From Paraflavitalea soli (GTDB lineage: Bacteria > Bacteroidota > Bacteroidia > Chitinophagales > Chitinophagaceae), in assembly GCF_003555545.1 (NCBI RefSeq), contig NZ_CP032157.1, positions 6,452,546-6,516,545 of the forward strand: a stretch of 64,000 nt of DNA. The letters are read 5' to 3'. The notes beneath the pieces were generated by a model. It was not told the DNA's origin. It was given only the letters and a program-made list of their open reading frames with translations, and ran no database searches. Made by a program: the position numbers and the translations under genes. Position 1 is the stretch's first letter; the number at the start of each line of letters is the position of its first letter. This document shows positions 32,854 to 43,152 of this stretch, piece after piece.

Positions 32854-34908
32854 CTGTTCCAGGTAGTCCCTTTTGAATTCAATATAAGTAGGATTGCCGC
32901 CCGCTGTTACATTGGGTTGCTTGCAGGCAAACAGGTCATCGATCAGCCTGCGCATTTCCTTTTCTGCTAATGCCGTACCTGGCTTGATGGCTTGTTGCCA
33001 GGCCAGGGAGCGGATCAGTTTTTCCCGTTTGGAGAATTTGAGGTCCGTACTGAAATGCTTGAACTGTTCCAGCAGGTTCTCTATGATCATCTTTTCATTA
33101 CCCTGTTCCAGGTCAGCCGGTGTGCCTTGTATTACAAACGCATGATTGCCGAAAGGCTCGATCAGGTAACCCAGCAGGTTAAGGTCACTCATTAGTTCAT
33201 TCATCAATACCGCATCCGGCGGCGCCAGTTGCAGCGTTACCGGAAACAGGCTCCGCTGCGTAGCCATTGCTTTATCTGTAGCAGCCAGTACAAATCGTTC
33301 GTACAGGATGCGCTCATGCGCCAGCTGTTGGTGTACCAATATAAAACCACGATTGGTAGGTACTACTATATAGACCTGGTGCAACTGCGTCAATGGCGCA
33401 TGCTCCGCGATCTTCAGTTCAAGACGCGCCTGCGGACTGCGTCCACTCAACGCTGAATCCTGTCCACCAAAGGGTGAGTAACCCGAAGTTCCCGTAGACC
33501 CCGTCTGGCCGCCCGATCCGCCAATGCCCGCGACCGATGTCTCTTCTGTCCTCAACTGATCTAATAGAGAAGTAAACTTCCGTTCTCCGGGCTGCCCGAT
33601 ATAGGCTTGCTGATCCTCCTCTCCCGGATTGTCTGATTGCCGATTGATCCCGTCCATTGACGGGGCCGATTGCCGGTCGCCCGCTTCTGTATGCTGTTTT
33701 CTGTCTCCTGTATTCTTTCCCCCCTCATAAAAATCCTTCCAGTGCTTCAACTCACTCTTATCTGTAGGCTGAATAAAATGCGCCTGGTGTTTCTGGCTGA
33801 AGTTCTTGAACAGCGGCGAGGCTGTGGCTGCCTCCTGTTGGTCGCCCGTAAAAGGCTTATTGATGGCATCCAGTGATTGTATGTTCGGATCCAGGTCAAA
33901 CTCCAGCGTGGGCGTTACGCTGAACTGCGCCAGCGCATGTTTTACAGCTGCCTGCACAAAAGCATACACAATTTTCTCATCTTCAAATTTGATCTCCTGC
34001 TTGGTAGGGTGCACATTGATGTCCACCTGTGAAGGATCGAGATCAATGAACAACACGTACAGTGGAAAACTATCTGCCGCGATCATTTCCTGGTAGGCGT
34101 TCATGACCGCGTGGTTTAGGTAAGGACTGCGGATGAAACGGTTGTTGACAAAGAAGTATTGGTCACCCCTTGTCTTTTTGGCCGCTTCCGGTTTGCCCAC
34201 AAAACCATAAATATTGAGGTAATCTGTTTGTTCCTGTACCGTTACCAGTTTGGCATTGTACTGGTTGCCCAGTACTTGCACTATGCGTTGTTTGAGTGTT
34301 CCTTTCTCCAGGTGGAACATTTCTGTTCCGTTGGCCGTAAGTGAAAAGAAGATGTCGGGGAAAGAGAGCGCTACACGGATAAATTCATCGACGATATGCC
34401 TCGTCTCGGCCGCATTGCTTTTAAGGAAGTTGCGCCGGGCCGGGATGTTGAAGAACAGGTTCTTCATGGCAATGCTGGTGCCCGTATTGGCGGCAATGGG
34501 CTCCTGTCTTTTCACCAGGCTGTTTTCCACTTCCAGGAGGGTTCCCGTAGTGTCTTCCGCCCTTTTCGTCTTCAGTTCTACCTGTGCTACTGCCGCAATA
34601 GAAGCCAGCGCCTCCCCGCGGAAGCCCATCGTACGGATGCGGAACAGGTCGTCTATCTGGTGTATTTTGGAAGTGGCATGGCGTTCAAAGCACATGCGGG
34701 CATCCGTTTCGCTCATGCCTTTGCCATTGTCTAGCACCTGGATCAGCTGCTTACCGGCATCCTGGATCAGCAGACGGATATCTGTAGCGCCGGCGTCTAC
34801 GGCATTCTCGAGCAATTCTTTCACGGCACTGGCCGGCCGTTGGATCACCTCTCCGGCAGCGATCTGGTTCGCAATATTATCGGGCAATAATTGAATAATG
34901 TCTGGCAA
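32839..34908 (-). CDS. mutL: DNA mismatch repair protein MutL
   Basis: The mismatch repair matchmaker, 689 residues. The N-terminal GHKL ATPase is complete (ELLENAVDAGATDI, DNGKGM, GFRGEALASIAAV). A variable linker spans about residues 340-470. The C-terminal dimerisation domain (about 490-689) has HQQLAHERILYERF where endonuclease-active MutLs have DQHA-x2-E-x4-E, so the Asp and His are lost but both Glu remain; the Cys-Pro-His motif is also degraded (FACKQPNVTAGGNP). It probably lacks nicking activity. A short-period repeat lies inside the linker coding region. Its 3' end overlaps the convergent barrel gene by 15 bases. Confidence 0.95.
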   Translation of the reverse strand: MPDIIQLLPDNIANQIAAGEVIQRPASAVKELLENAVDAGATDIRLLIQDAGKQLIQVLDNGKGMSETDARMCFERHATSKIHQIDDLFRIRTMGFRGEALASIAAVAQVELKTKRAEDTTGTLLEVENSLVKRQEPIAANTGTSIAMKNLFFNIPARRNFLKSNAAETRHIVDEFIRVALSFPDIFFSLTANGTEMFHLEKGTLKQRIVQVLGNQYNAKLVTVQEQTDYLNIYGFVGKPEAAKKTRGDQYFFVNNRFIRSPYLNHAVMNAYQEMIAADSFPLYVLFIDLDPSQVDINVHPTKQEIKFEDEKIVYAFVQAAVKHALAQFSVTPTLEFDLDPNIQSLDAINKPFTGDQQEAATASPLFKNFSQKHQAHFIQPTDKSELKHWKDFYEGGKNTGDRKQHTEAGDRQSAPSMDGINRQSDNPGEEDQQAYIGQPGERKFTSLLDQLRTEETSVAGIGGSGGQTGSTGTSGYSPFGGQDSALSGRSPQARLELKIAEHAPLTQLHQVYIVVPTNRGFILVHQQLAHERILYERFVLAATDKAMATQRSLFPVTLQLAPPDAVLMNELMSDLNLLGYLIEPFGNHAFVIQGTPADLEQGNEKMIIENLLEQFKHFSTDLKFSKREKLIRSLAWQQAIKPGTALAEKEMRRLIDDLFACKQPNVTAGGNPTYIEFKRDYLEQLFKR
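33685..33719. repeat. Five in-phase 7-bp repeats inside the mutL linker
   Basis: Contiguous heptads on the plus strand begin TTCTGTA, TGCTGTT and end TTCTTTC, coding on the minus strand for a charged stretch near MutL residues 397-408 (DRKQHTEAG). The period, first word and fourth-word pattern match the sufD-sufS spacer array. 35 bases is not a multiple of three, but the frame is open throughout. Confidence 0.7.
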
Positions 34909-34984
34909 TCTTCAGTCTCCTTATTTGGCAGCGAAAATACGGGAATAATTCGGGGGAGTAGCAGGTACAATAGGGATAGTAGCC

Positions 34985-35524
34985 TTAGCTCCAGATACGA
35001 AGAAACGACACATTGATCTCGCAGCCATTTTCAAGGTTGAAAGTGAACTCCTGGGGGCTGATGGAAACTGGCTGATATTTCCCCTCAATTAGCTGGTAAA
35101 TCTCAATTTTCTTAAACTTGGGATCTGCGATCAAATAATAGCGTACGCCTTCCTGCTCGTATAATTCGAACTTTTCATGGCGGTCTTTTAAAGCGGTAGA
35201 GGGCGATAATATTTCAACAATCAAGGAAGGGGTAAATTCCAGGAAGTCTGTCTCGAAATCCCCGCAAACAACCATAAGGTCAGGTTGAACGACAGTTTTG
35301 TCATTTACCTTCCAGTCAAGTGTCTGCAGAACTTTACAATCTTGACATTTAGGGAGTATAACGCTGTCAAAAGCTGTATAGAATTTGCCATTGGCTAATT
35401 GATGGACCCTGACAGGTGATGGACTCATAGCATAAGGCATTCCATCAATCAATTCCCATTGTCCCTCCCACTGCACGTAATCAGCGTAGGTATACTGAGG
35501 CCTGTATTTGTCAGCAATAGACAT
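34985..35524 (-). CDS. Uma2-family (DUF820) putative restriction-endonuclease-fold protein
   Basis: A 179-residue PD-(D/E)XK-type protein of the Uma2 family. Landmarks are ELIDGMPYAMSPSPVRVHQ at the N-terminus, PDLMVVCGD (the active-site Asp), and VEILSPSTALKDRHEKFELYEQEGVRYYLIADP with Glu and the KxxLY segment. The ATG at 35524 is preferred over the longer frame to 35566. Family members are widespread and multicopy in some phyla, and their role is still unclear. Confidence 0.88.
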   Translation of the reverse strand: MSIADKYRPQYTYADYVQWEGQWELIDGMPYAMSPSPVRVHQLANGKFYTAFDSVILPKCQDCKVLQTLDWKVNDKTVVQPDLMVVCGDFETDFLEFTPSLIVEILSPSTALKDRHEKFELYEQEGVRYYLIADPKFKKIEIYQLIEGKYQPVSISPQEFTFNLENGCEINVSFLRIWS

Positions 35525-35965
35525 AGGTCCAAATTTACGATTAATTTTCTGGATACTACCAAGCACAGCAGCCTTTATACCAATCTAATTACCAAGGCAG
35601 GATATTCTAACACATACTTGTTATGAAAATGGTTTTAAAAGATATTCCTTTTTTATTATTCAAAATTCTAATTGAATTTCCAGGGGTATTTTGGAAAAAG
35701 AGATTGCATATTTGGGGAAGGTCTAAAAAGAAAAAAGGGTCTGAATAGAAATTCAACCCCGTTTTAATCCAATATCCTATGAAAAACCGTAATAGTATAG
35801 TCAACCCACGTGCCAATTAATTAGCGCCGTGTAATCAACGTGTTACAACAACATGACCTTTCCAACCCTTCCCACAGCAGGAGTCTTTTTCTCTAAAAGG
35901 GAATATGGACAGGAAAACAGGTTAAAATCCAAGGCAGCTGTCAGCCTTTTAAAGAATTGTCGCGT

Positions 35966-36002
35966 CAAAGGGTATTCTGCCCCTTTAGAGGCCACCGCTT
36001 TG
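35966..36002. repeat. 37-nt palindromic intergenic element, copy 2
   Basis: Starts CAAAGGGTATTCTGCC and ends CCGCTTTG, with inner CCCCTTT-AGAGG. Length and layout are as at 2122-2158 and 36015-36051; it shares TATTC and CCGCTTTGTAG with copy 1. Confidence 0.75.
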
Positions 36003-36014
36003 TAGAGATCGTGT

Positions 36015-36051
36015 CAAAAGGTATTCTGCCCTTTTAGGGGCTAACGCTTTG
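36015..36051. repeat. 37-nt palindromic intergenic element, copy 3
   Basis: Starts CAAAAGGTATTCTGCC and ends ACGCTTTG, 12 bases after copy 2 in the same orientation. Identity to copy 2 is high; differences keep the inner CCCTTTTAGGGG palindrome. Confidence 0.75.
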
Positions 36052-36080
36052 CAGCAATTGAATGGATGCCAATTTCTTTT

Positions 36081-36123
36081 GCCCCATCGGGGCAACCCGC
36101 TCGTTGCCTCGTTGCCTCGATGC
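36081..36123. repeat. Short hairpin and three in-phase 8-bp repeats
   Basis: GCCCC-ATC-GGGGC (36081-36093) resembles the core of the 37-nt element. It is followed by three contiguous octads (CTCGTTGC, CTCGTTGC, CTCGATGC; 36100-36123) and then two 9-bp units related to TGCCTTCTC. Confidence 0.65.
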
Positions 36124-36310
36124 CTTCTCTGCCTTCTCTCTCCTGCGGTTATTTGCATGCCGTGGAAAGGAACCGGGAACCAATTAAAAGACGTGCATTC
36201 ATAACGTTGCAGCTTTATTAAAATTGAGGCCCAATAAGGCTCCGTTCATCCCTTTTGTGCGTGTTTCTTCTTAATTTCAGCGGCTAAATTCGCTTTTTAA
36301 GTTCATCATC

Positions 36311-39229
36311 ATGAAGAGAATCCTTTCGTTTGCTATTGTTGTAATGACGATCTCCACCGTTCAGGCGCAGCGTTCTTCCTTCCTGCCCGCCAATCAATGG
36401 GTAGACAGTGTGTTTAAAACACTCACCAAAGAACAAAAAATTGCCCAGCTGATGGTACTCCGTTTGTCGTCTATCGGCCCCAACCGAACCGTCACCTTCT
36501 TCGACAAAGAAGTGGAAGAAGCGATCCGCAAATACAATATCGGTTCTATCTGCCTGTTCCAGGGCGGCCCTGTAAAACAGGCCAGCCTCATCAACTATTT
36601 TCAAAGCTTTGCCCAAACACCCCTCCTCGTTTGTATCGACGGCGAAAATGGCCTGGGCATGCGCATGGACAGTGTACAGGGACTTCCCAGGCAAATGATG
36701 ATGGGCGCTGTACAAGACCCCGCACTTATCTATCAATACGGCCGCGTAGTAGGCGAACAATGCAAACGGATCGGCATCCAGGTCAACTACGCCCCCGTGG
36801 TAGACGTCAACAACAATCCCAACAACCCCGTTATCAACGACCGCTCCTTCGGAGAAGACAAATACAGGGTGGCTGAATACGGTATCCAATATATGAAGGG
36901 TATGCAGGACGCCGGCACCATGGCCTGCGCCAAACACTTTCCCGGTCATGGTGACGTAGATGTAGATTCTCATTACGACCTGCCCGTGATCAACAAAACA
37001 AAAGCGCAACTCGACTCCCTCGAGCTCTATCCCTTTCGTGAAATGTTTACAGCCGGCGTGGGCAGCGTAATGATTGCCCACCTCGCCATACCCGCTATCG
37101 ACAATACAGCGAATAAGCCTACTTCTATTTCAAAAAAGAATGTGACCGACCTCCTGCGCAAAGAAATGAAGTATGAAGGCCTCACTTTTACCGATGCACT
37201 TGAGATGAAGGGCGTGGCTAAATATTATCCCGATGGAGAAAGCTCCGTGGAAGCATTGATCGCGGGTAATGATATGCTTTGTCTACCAGGTGATATCCCT
37301 GGCAGTATGGAGAAGATCCTCAAAGCTATCAAAAAGCGCAAACTCTCCTGGAGCGCCATCGACGCCCACGTCAAGAAAGTACTGCGCGCCAAATACCAGT
37401 ATGGACTGGCCAACTGGCAGCCCGTCAACACGAAAAATCTTACCGAAGACCTCAATAGCAAAGTAGGTGAAATGCGCCGCCTCATTGCCGAAAAAGCATT
37501 GACACTCCTGCGCAATGATGACTATGCCATCTATCCCCTCACCAAAGGAAAGCGCGTAGCTTATGTAGGATTCGGTCTCACCAAAGACAATGTATTTGCC
37601 GAACAGGTGCGCAAGGATTATGACGCACAGGTATTCTATTTTGATTATAAGCTCGATTCTTCCAAGGTAGGTCCTATGCTCGAACTGTTTAAGAACAGGT
37701 ATGATGCAGTCATCATCGGCATGCACAATTATGCCCGCTATCCGGCCAACAACTTTGGCATCAGCAATGCTGCTTTATCACTGGTGAAAGGATTGCAGGA
37801 ACAACACAAAACAATTACACTGGCATTTGGCAACCCCTACCTCATCAAAAACTTTTGCGACGCTAAAGTACTCGTAGCCTGCTACGAAGATGATGATATC
37901 ACACAAACAGTAGCGGCGGATATGATCGCTGGTCGCCTCGTGGCCAAAGGAAAACTGCCCGTCACCGTTTGCGAATCCTTCAAATATGGTGATGGTATTG
38001 TTGCCAAACGCTTATTGCCCATGGTGCCAAGCGGTTCACTGGGTTTCAGACAAGCACAAATGAACAATGCCATCGACTCCATTGTACAGGACGCCATCCG
38101 GCAACAGGCTATTCCCGGCGCTGTAGTACTGGTGGCCAAAGATGGTAAGATCGTTTTTGAAAGAGCTTACGGTTACTTAACCTACGATAGTACAGAACCC
38201 GTATACCCGGAAACCATTTATGACCTGGCATCCGTTACCAAGATCATGGCCACTACCGTATCTGTGATGAAGTTGTATGATGAAGGCAAGCTCGACCTCC
38301 AAAAAACATTGGGCGATTACCTGCCCTGGGTAAAAGGCTCCAACAAGGAAGGTCTTAAATTATGGGACATCATCCTGCATCAGGCCGGCCTCAAATCATT
38401 CATTCCTTTTTATAAGGAAACCGTAAATGCTACCGATGGCAATGGTCCCAACTGGGCTTTCTATACACAGAAGCCCGACTCCACACACGGTGTACGCGTG
38501 GCTGATCGTATGTTTATGCGCAACGATTGGGTGGATACCATCTATAGCCGTATACTTGCCTCCAGCCTGGAGCCCGGCAATAAATACATCTACAGCGACA
38601 ATGATTTCATCTTCCTGGGCAAAGTAGTAGAGGCCATTACCGGCATGCCCCTGGAAGTATATGTGAAGAAAACCTTTTACGATAAGCTGGATATGACATC
38701 CACCGGCTTCAAGCCGCGCGAACGTTTCCCCCTTAGTTATATAGCCCCTACAGAAAAGGAAGCCGGCTTCCGCCAGCAATTGATCTGGGGTGATGTGCAC
38801 GATCCGGGCGCAGCTATGTTTGGCGGTGTGGCCGGCCATGCCGGTCTTTTTAGCAATGCCTACGACCTGGCCGTGCTTTCACAGGTATTCCTGAATGGCG
38901 GTGTGCTCAATGGACAGAATTTCTTCAGCAAGGCTACCGTTGATTATTTTACTGCTTACCACAGCGATATCAGCCGCCGTGGCCTGGGCTTTGATAAACC
39001 GGAAAGGGACAATGCTACCCGCAAAGAGCCTTATCCTACTTTATCTGCTTCGCCCCTCACTTTTGGCCATACCGGCTTTACCGGCACCTGTTTCTGGATC
39101 GATCCCAAATACAATCTGACATATATTTTCCTGTCCAACCGGGTAAATAGTCCCGATCCTAATAAATTCGGTCGTATAAGCGTACGTCCCAAAGTGCATG
39201 AAGCCATCTATCAGGCTTTGTTACATTGA
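36311..39229 (+). CDS. Exported GH3 (NagZ-like) glycosidase fused to a beta-lactamase-fold hydrolase
   Basis: A 972-residue exported enzyme with a Sec signal (residues 1-19, ending VQAQ). The N-terminal half is a GH3 barrel of the beta-N-acetylhexosaminidase (NagZ) type: Lys208-His-Phe-Pro-Gly-His-Gly-Asp and DSH (residues 219-221, the acid/base dyad), nucleophile Asp295 in FTDALEMKG. A linking alpha/beta region spans about 400-570. The C-terminal part (about 590-970) is a serine beta-lactamase / penicillin-binding fold: Ser641-Val-Thr-Lys644, YSDNDF and HTGFTG. Such two-enzyme fusions are seen in Bacteroidota and point to cell-wall turnover in the periplasm. Confidence 0.93.
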   Translation: MKRILSFAIVVMTISTVQAQRSSFLPANQWVDSVFKTLTKEQKIAQLMVLRLSSIGPNRTVTFFDKEVEEAIRKYNIGSICLFQGGPVKQASLINYFQSFAQTPLLVCIDGENGLGMRMDSVQGLPRQMMMGAVQDPALIYQYGRVVGEQCKRIGIQVNYAPVVDVNNNPNNPVINDRSFGEDKYRVAEYGIQYMKGMQDAGTMACAKHFPGHGDVDVDSHYDLPVINKTKAQLDSLELYPFREMFTAGVGSVMIAHLAIPAIDNTANKPTSISKKNVTDLLRKEMKYEGLTFTDALEMKGVAKYYPDGESSVEALIAGNDMLCLPGDIPGSMEKILKAIKKRKLSWSAIDAHVKKVLRAKYQYGLANWQPVNTKNLTEDLNSKVGEMRRLIAEKALTLLRNDDYAIYPLTKGKRVAYVGFGLTKDNVFAEQVRKDYDAQVFYFDYKLDSSKVGPMLELFKNRYDAVIIGMHNYARYPANNFGISNAALSLVKGLQEQHKTITLAFGNPYLIKNFCDAKVLVACYEDDDITQTVAADMIAGRLVAKGKLPVTVCESFKYGDGIVAKRLLPMVPSGSLGFRQAQMNNAIDSIVQDAIRQQAIPGAVVLVAKDGKIVFERAYGYLTYDSTEPVYPETIYDLASVTKIMATTVSVMKLYDEGKLDLQKTLGDYLPWVKGSNKEGLKLWDIILHQAGLKSFIPFYKETVNATDGNGPNWAFYTQKPDSTHGVRVADRMFMRNDWVDTIYSRILASSLEPGNKYIYSDNDFIFLGKVVEAITGMPLEVYVKKTFYDKLDMTSTGFKPRERFPLSYIAPTEKEAGFRQQLIWGDVHDPGAAMFGGVAGHAGLFSNAYDLAVLSQVFLNGGVLNGQNFFSKATVDYFTAYHSDISRRGLGFDKPERDNATRKEPYPTLSASPLTFGHTGFTGTCFWIDPKYNLTYIFLSNRVNSPDPNKFGRISVRPKVHEAIYQALLH

Positions 39230-39255
39230 TCTACTATATTCATTTCTTAATACTA

Positions 39256-39282
39256 AACCAGGCAGTACTGCCTGGTTTTTTG
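39256..39282 (+). terminator. Terminator after the GH3/beta-lactamase gene
   Basis: AACCAGGCAG-TA-CTGCCTGGTT is a 22-bp perfect palindrome followed by five further T, 26 bases after the stop. Confidence 0.92.
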
Positions 39283-39304
39283 TTAATTTACATAATCTAA
39301 ATTC

Positions 39305-39946
39305 ATGGATATGAAGCTAGCTGAGCGTTTATTACTGGAAAACAAGGCCTGGGCAGCGGAAAGAGTAGAGGAAGACCCTGCATTTTTTACCCGGCTCGAA
39401 AATATACAACAACCTGAATTTTTATGGATAGGATGCAGTGACAGCCGCGTGCCTGCCAACCAGATCACCGGCACCCTGCCTGGCGAATTGTTTGTGCACC
39501 GCAATGTCGCCAACCTGGTCGTGAACACCGATGTGAACCTCCTGGCCGTACTGGATTATGCCGTGAACCATTTGAAAGTAAAGGATGTGATCGTTTGCGG
39601 CCACTATGGCTGCGGGGGCGTAAAAGCCGCTACCACCAACCACGATTTTAAATTGGTGTTGAATATGTGGTTGCGCAATATCAAAGATGTATACCGGCTG
39701 CACCGGCAGGAGTTGGACAGCATTACTGAAGAAGAAGCAAGGGTGGACCGCCTCGTGGAACTCAATGTTGTGGAACAATTGAGAAACCTGGCCAAAACCT
39801 CTATTATACAACGTGCCTGGAAGGAGGGAAATGGTCCCCACCTACATGGATGGGTTTATCGTCTCAGCGATGGATTGATCAAGCCCCTCCTGGATATCGA
39901 AGCCAATACCGATATCGACCCTGTATACAGGTATGACGATCTCTGA
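39305..39946 (+). CDS. can: Beta-class carbonic anhydrase (first of two)
   Basis: Interconverts CO2 and bicarbonate, 213 residues, cytosolic. Zinc ligands are Cys44 (IGCSDSRVPAN, with Asp46 and Arg48), His100 and Cys103 (VCGHYGCGGV). It is closely related to the second copy at 52703, which is tied to a SulP transporter; this one stands alone. The terminator before it and the 86-bp gap after it suggest a single-gene unit. Confidence 0.96.
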   Translation: MDMKLAERLLLENKAWAAERVEEDPAFFTRLENIQQPEFLWIGCSDSRVPANQITGTLPGELFVHRNVANLVVNTDVNLLAVLDYAVNHLKVKDVIVCGHYGCGGVKAATTNHDFKLVLNMWLRNIKDVYRLHRQELDSITEEEARVDRLVELNVVEQLRNLAKTSIIQRAWKEGNGPHLHGWVYRLSDGLIKPLLDIEANTDIDPVYRYDDL

Positions 39947-40020
39947 TATATTTAAAACCGTAGCCCTGAAAATCCGGCATCTTACCCCCTGAAATATTAA
40001 AATCTTCAGATTGGTTTTTG

Positions 40021-40028
40021 TAGGTTTG
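40021..40028 (+). promoter_or_regulatory. Bacteroidota -7 core TAGGTTTG before gldA
   Basis: Exact match to TAnnTTTG, ending 4 bases before the ATG, so the message may have almost no leader if transcription starts a few bases downstream. No -33 TTG is evident at the usual spacing. Confidence 0.5.
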
Positions 40029-40032
40029 CGAC

Positions 40033-40947
40033 ATGTCAATTGAAGTAACCCGGCTTACCAAATTGTATGGTGAGCAAAAGGCAGTGGATGATATTTCCTT
40101 CAAAGTTGGTAAAGGTGAGATTGTTGGTTTCCTCGGCCCCAATGGCGCCGGTAAATCCACTACCATGAAGATCATTACCGGCTACCTTCAGCCCGACAGT
40201 GGCACCGCCATTGTATGTGGAATTGACGTACAGCAACAACCCCTGGAAAGCAAAAAGAAGATCGGTTACCTCCCCGAAGCCAATCCCCTCTATTTTGATA
40301 TGTATGTGCGGGAATACCTCGACTTTGTGGCCGATGTACACGGAGTAGGGGACAAGAAAAAGAAGATCGAGGAAGTGATTGAAACAGTGGGCCTTTCCCT
40401 GGAAAGCAAAAAACGGATAGGCCAGCTGTCAAAAGGATATAAACAGCGGGTGGGTTTGGCCGCCGCCCTCATCCACGATCCGGAAGTGCTCATCCTCGAT
40501 GAACCTACCACCGGCCTCGATCCCAACCAGATCATGGAGATCCGGGAGGTGATCAAAAAGCTGGGGCAGCACAAAACCGTCCTTTTCTCTTCCCATATAT
40601 TACAGGAAGTAGAGGCCATTTGCGACCGGGTGGTGATCATTAACCGGGGAAAACTGGTTGCCGATGATGCCGTGGATGTGCTCCTCCACCAGCCGGCCAA
40701 CAATGAAGTGCTGAAAGTGAGCTTCCGGGAAGTACTGGAACCGGTCTTGTTCGAAAAGCTGAGCAGTGTGAGTGCCGTGAACAAGATAAGTACCTATGAA
40801 TGGGAATTGATCTGTGCCAATGCACAGGATGCCCAACGTCAATTGATGGAATTGGCCCTGCAGCAAAAACTCAATATCGTTTCCCTGCAGGCAGGTAGTC
40901 AAAGCCTCGAAGAAGTATTCAGATCATTAACTAACAATAATAAATAA
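40033..40947 (+). CDS. gldA: Gliding-motility-type ABC transporter ATPase (GldA)
   Basis: A 304-residue ABC ATPase. Walker A is GFLGPNGAGKST, followed by the GldA-typical GYLPEANPLYFDMYVREYLDF; the signature loop is LSKGYKQRVGLAAA and Walker B LILDEPTTGLDPNQI. GldA works with GldF and GldG in gliding bacteria and is widespread in non-gliding Bacteroidota too. GldF and GldG are not next to it here. The DUF4259 gene follows after 2 bases. Confidence 0.9.
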   Translation: MSIEVTRLTKLYGEQKAVDDISFKVGKGEIVGFLGPNGAGKSTTMKIITGYLQPDSGTAIVCGIDVQQQPLESKKKIGYLPEANPLYFDMYVREYLDFVADVHGVGDKKKKIEEVIETVGLSLESKKRIGQLSKGYKQRVGLAAALIHDPEVLILDEPTTGLDPNQIMEIREVIKKLGQHKTVLFSSHILQEVEAICDRVVIINRGKLVADDAVDVLLHQPANNEVLKVSFREVLEPVLFEKLSSVSAVNKISTYEWELICANAQDAQRQLMELALQQKLNIVSLQAGSQSLEEVFRSLTNNNK

Positions 40948-40949
40948 AG

Positions 40950-41354
40950 ATGGGAACCTGGGGACATAGAAACTTTGAAAATGACGCAGCATTGGATTTT
41001 GTAAATGAAGTAGAAGATAATGGAATAGATGTTATAGAAGATACCATTCAACGGGTAGCCAACCTTCCGGAAGAAGATTACCTGGAAGATGATGACAGTG
41101 CTTCCGTACTGGCCGCTATTGAATTTATTGCAGCCGCCAAAGGAAAACAATCAGAAGATTTTCCCGAGTCTGCAGAAGAATGGCTCGGAAAAACCAACCC
41201 CGCTTCATTGCTGTCACTTGATAAAGCACAACTTGCTAAGATCATCGAAAGGGTCAGGAACAACTCCGGCCTGCGTGATGCCTGGCAGGAAGAAGGTGAT
41301 GAACCCACCGAGTGGCTGGCAGTACTGAGCGACCTGGAAAACAGGGTAAGCTAA
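40950..41354 (+). CDS. DUF4259 protein
   Basis: A 134-residue acidic protein whose opening MGTWGHRNFENDAALDF is the signature of DUF4259, whose function is unknown. There is no signal peptide or membrane span. It begins 2 bases after the gldA stop, so they are probably co-transcribed. Confidence 0.85.
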   Translation: MGTWGHRNFENDAALDFVNEVEDNGIDVIEDTIQRVANLPEEDYLEDDDSASVLAAIEFIAAAKGKQSEDFPESAEEWLGKTNPASLLSLDKAQLAKIIERVRNNSGLRDAWQEEGDEPTEWLAVLSDLENRVS

Positions 41355-41379
41355 CAGAGACCTCAATTATTTAATATAA

Positions 41380-42777
<1,398 letters not shown>

Positions 42778-42846
42778 GCTCCAAAGCAGGAAGCGGGAAG
42801 TCGGAGCCAAACACTCTGACTTCTCCCTTTTCACTGCGCACATCTC

Positions 42847-43152
42847 ATGAAGCTATTACAACATATACCAGCCTGGCTTAAGAACAAGTACCTGCTCACC
42901 TCCCTGGTGTTTGCAGTATGGATCTGTTTCTTCGACGACCAGGACATCATTACCACCCACTTTAAGCACAAACACGAACTCCACAAGCTGGAGGAAAGCC
43001 GCGATTATTACCTGGGGCAGATCGAAAACACAAAAAAAGAATTGGAGCAGCTCAAGTCTGATCCTGCTACCCTGGAAAAATATGCCCGGGAAAAGTATTG
43101 GATGAAAAAAGACAATGAAGACCTGTTCATCCTGCCCGAAGTAAAGCAGTAG
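42847..43152 (+). CDS. FtsB/DivIC-like septum formation protein
   Basis: A 101-residue bitopic protein: a short head, one span (residues 17-30, LLTSLVFAVWICFF), then a long coiled coil (about 45-80) with the family's EKYAREKYWMKKDNEDLF motif. Members support FtsQ/FtsL in divisome assembly. It follows eno by 69 bases on the same strand. Confidence 0.85.
   Translation: MKLLQHIPAWLKNKYLLTSLVFAVWICFFDDQDIITTHFKHKHELHKLEESRDYYLGQIENTKKELEQLKSDPATLEKYAREKYWMKKDNEDLFILPEVKQ

Larger units (their letters stand above)
35525..36310. other. 780-bp spacer with repeats and palindromes
   Basis: It holds the Uma2 leader, then AT-rich DNA, two copies of the 37-nt palindromic element, a short GCCCC-ATC-GGGGC hairpin and an 8-bp tandem array. 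No convincing gene was found: a 69-codon minus-strand frame (35607-35816) has no recognisable features. Confidence 0.6.

Noticed and set aside
35966-36051. Two near-identical 37-nt repeats 12 bases apart, looking like a minimal CRISPR
   Set aside because: The spacer is only 12 bases, the repeats are divergent palindromes, the third copy is 34 kb away, and no cas gene is near.
36284-37081. Minus-strand frame of 265 codons opposite the GH3 gene
   Set aside because: It covers the GH3 signal peptide and catalytic region on the other strand. His- and Tyr-rich composition is typical of antisense frames.
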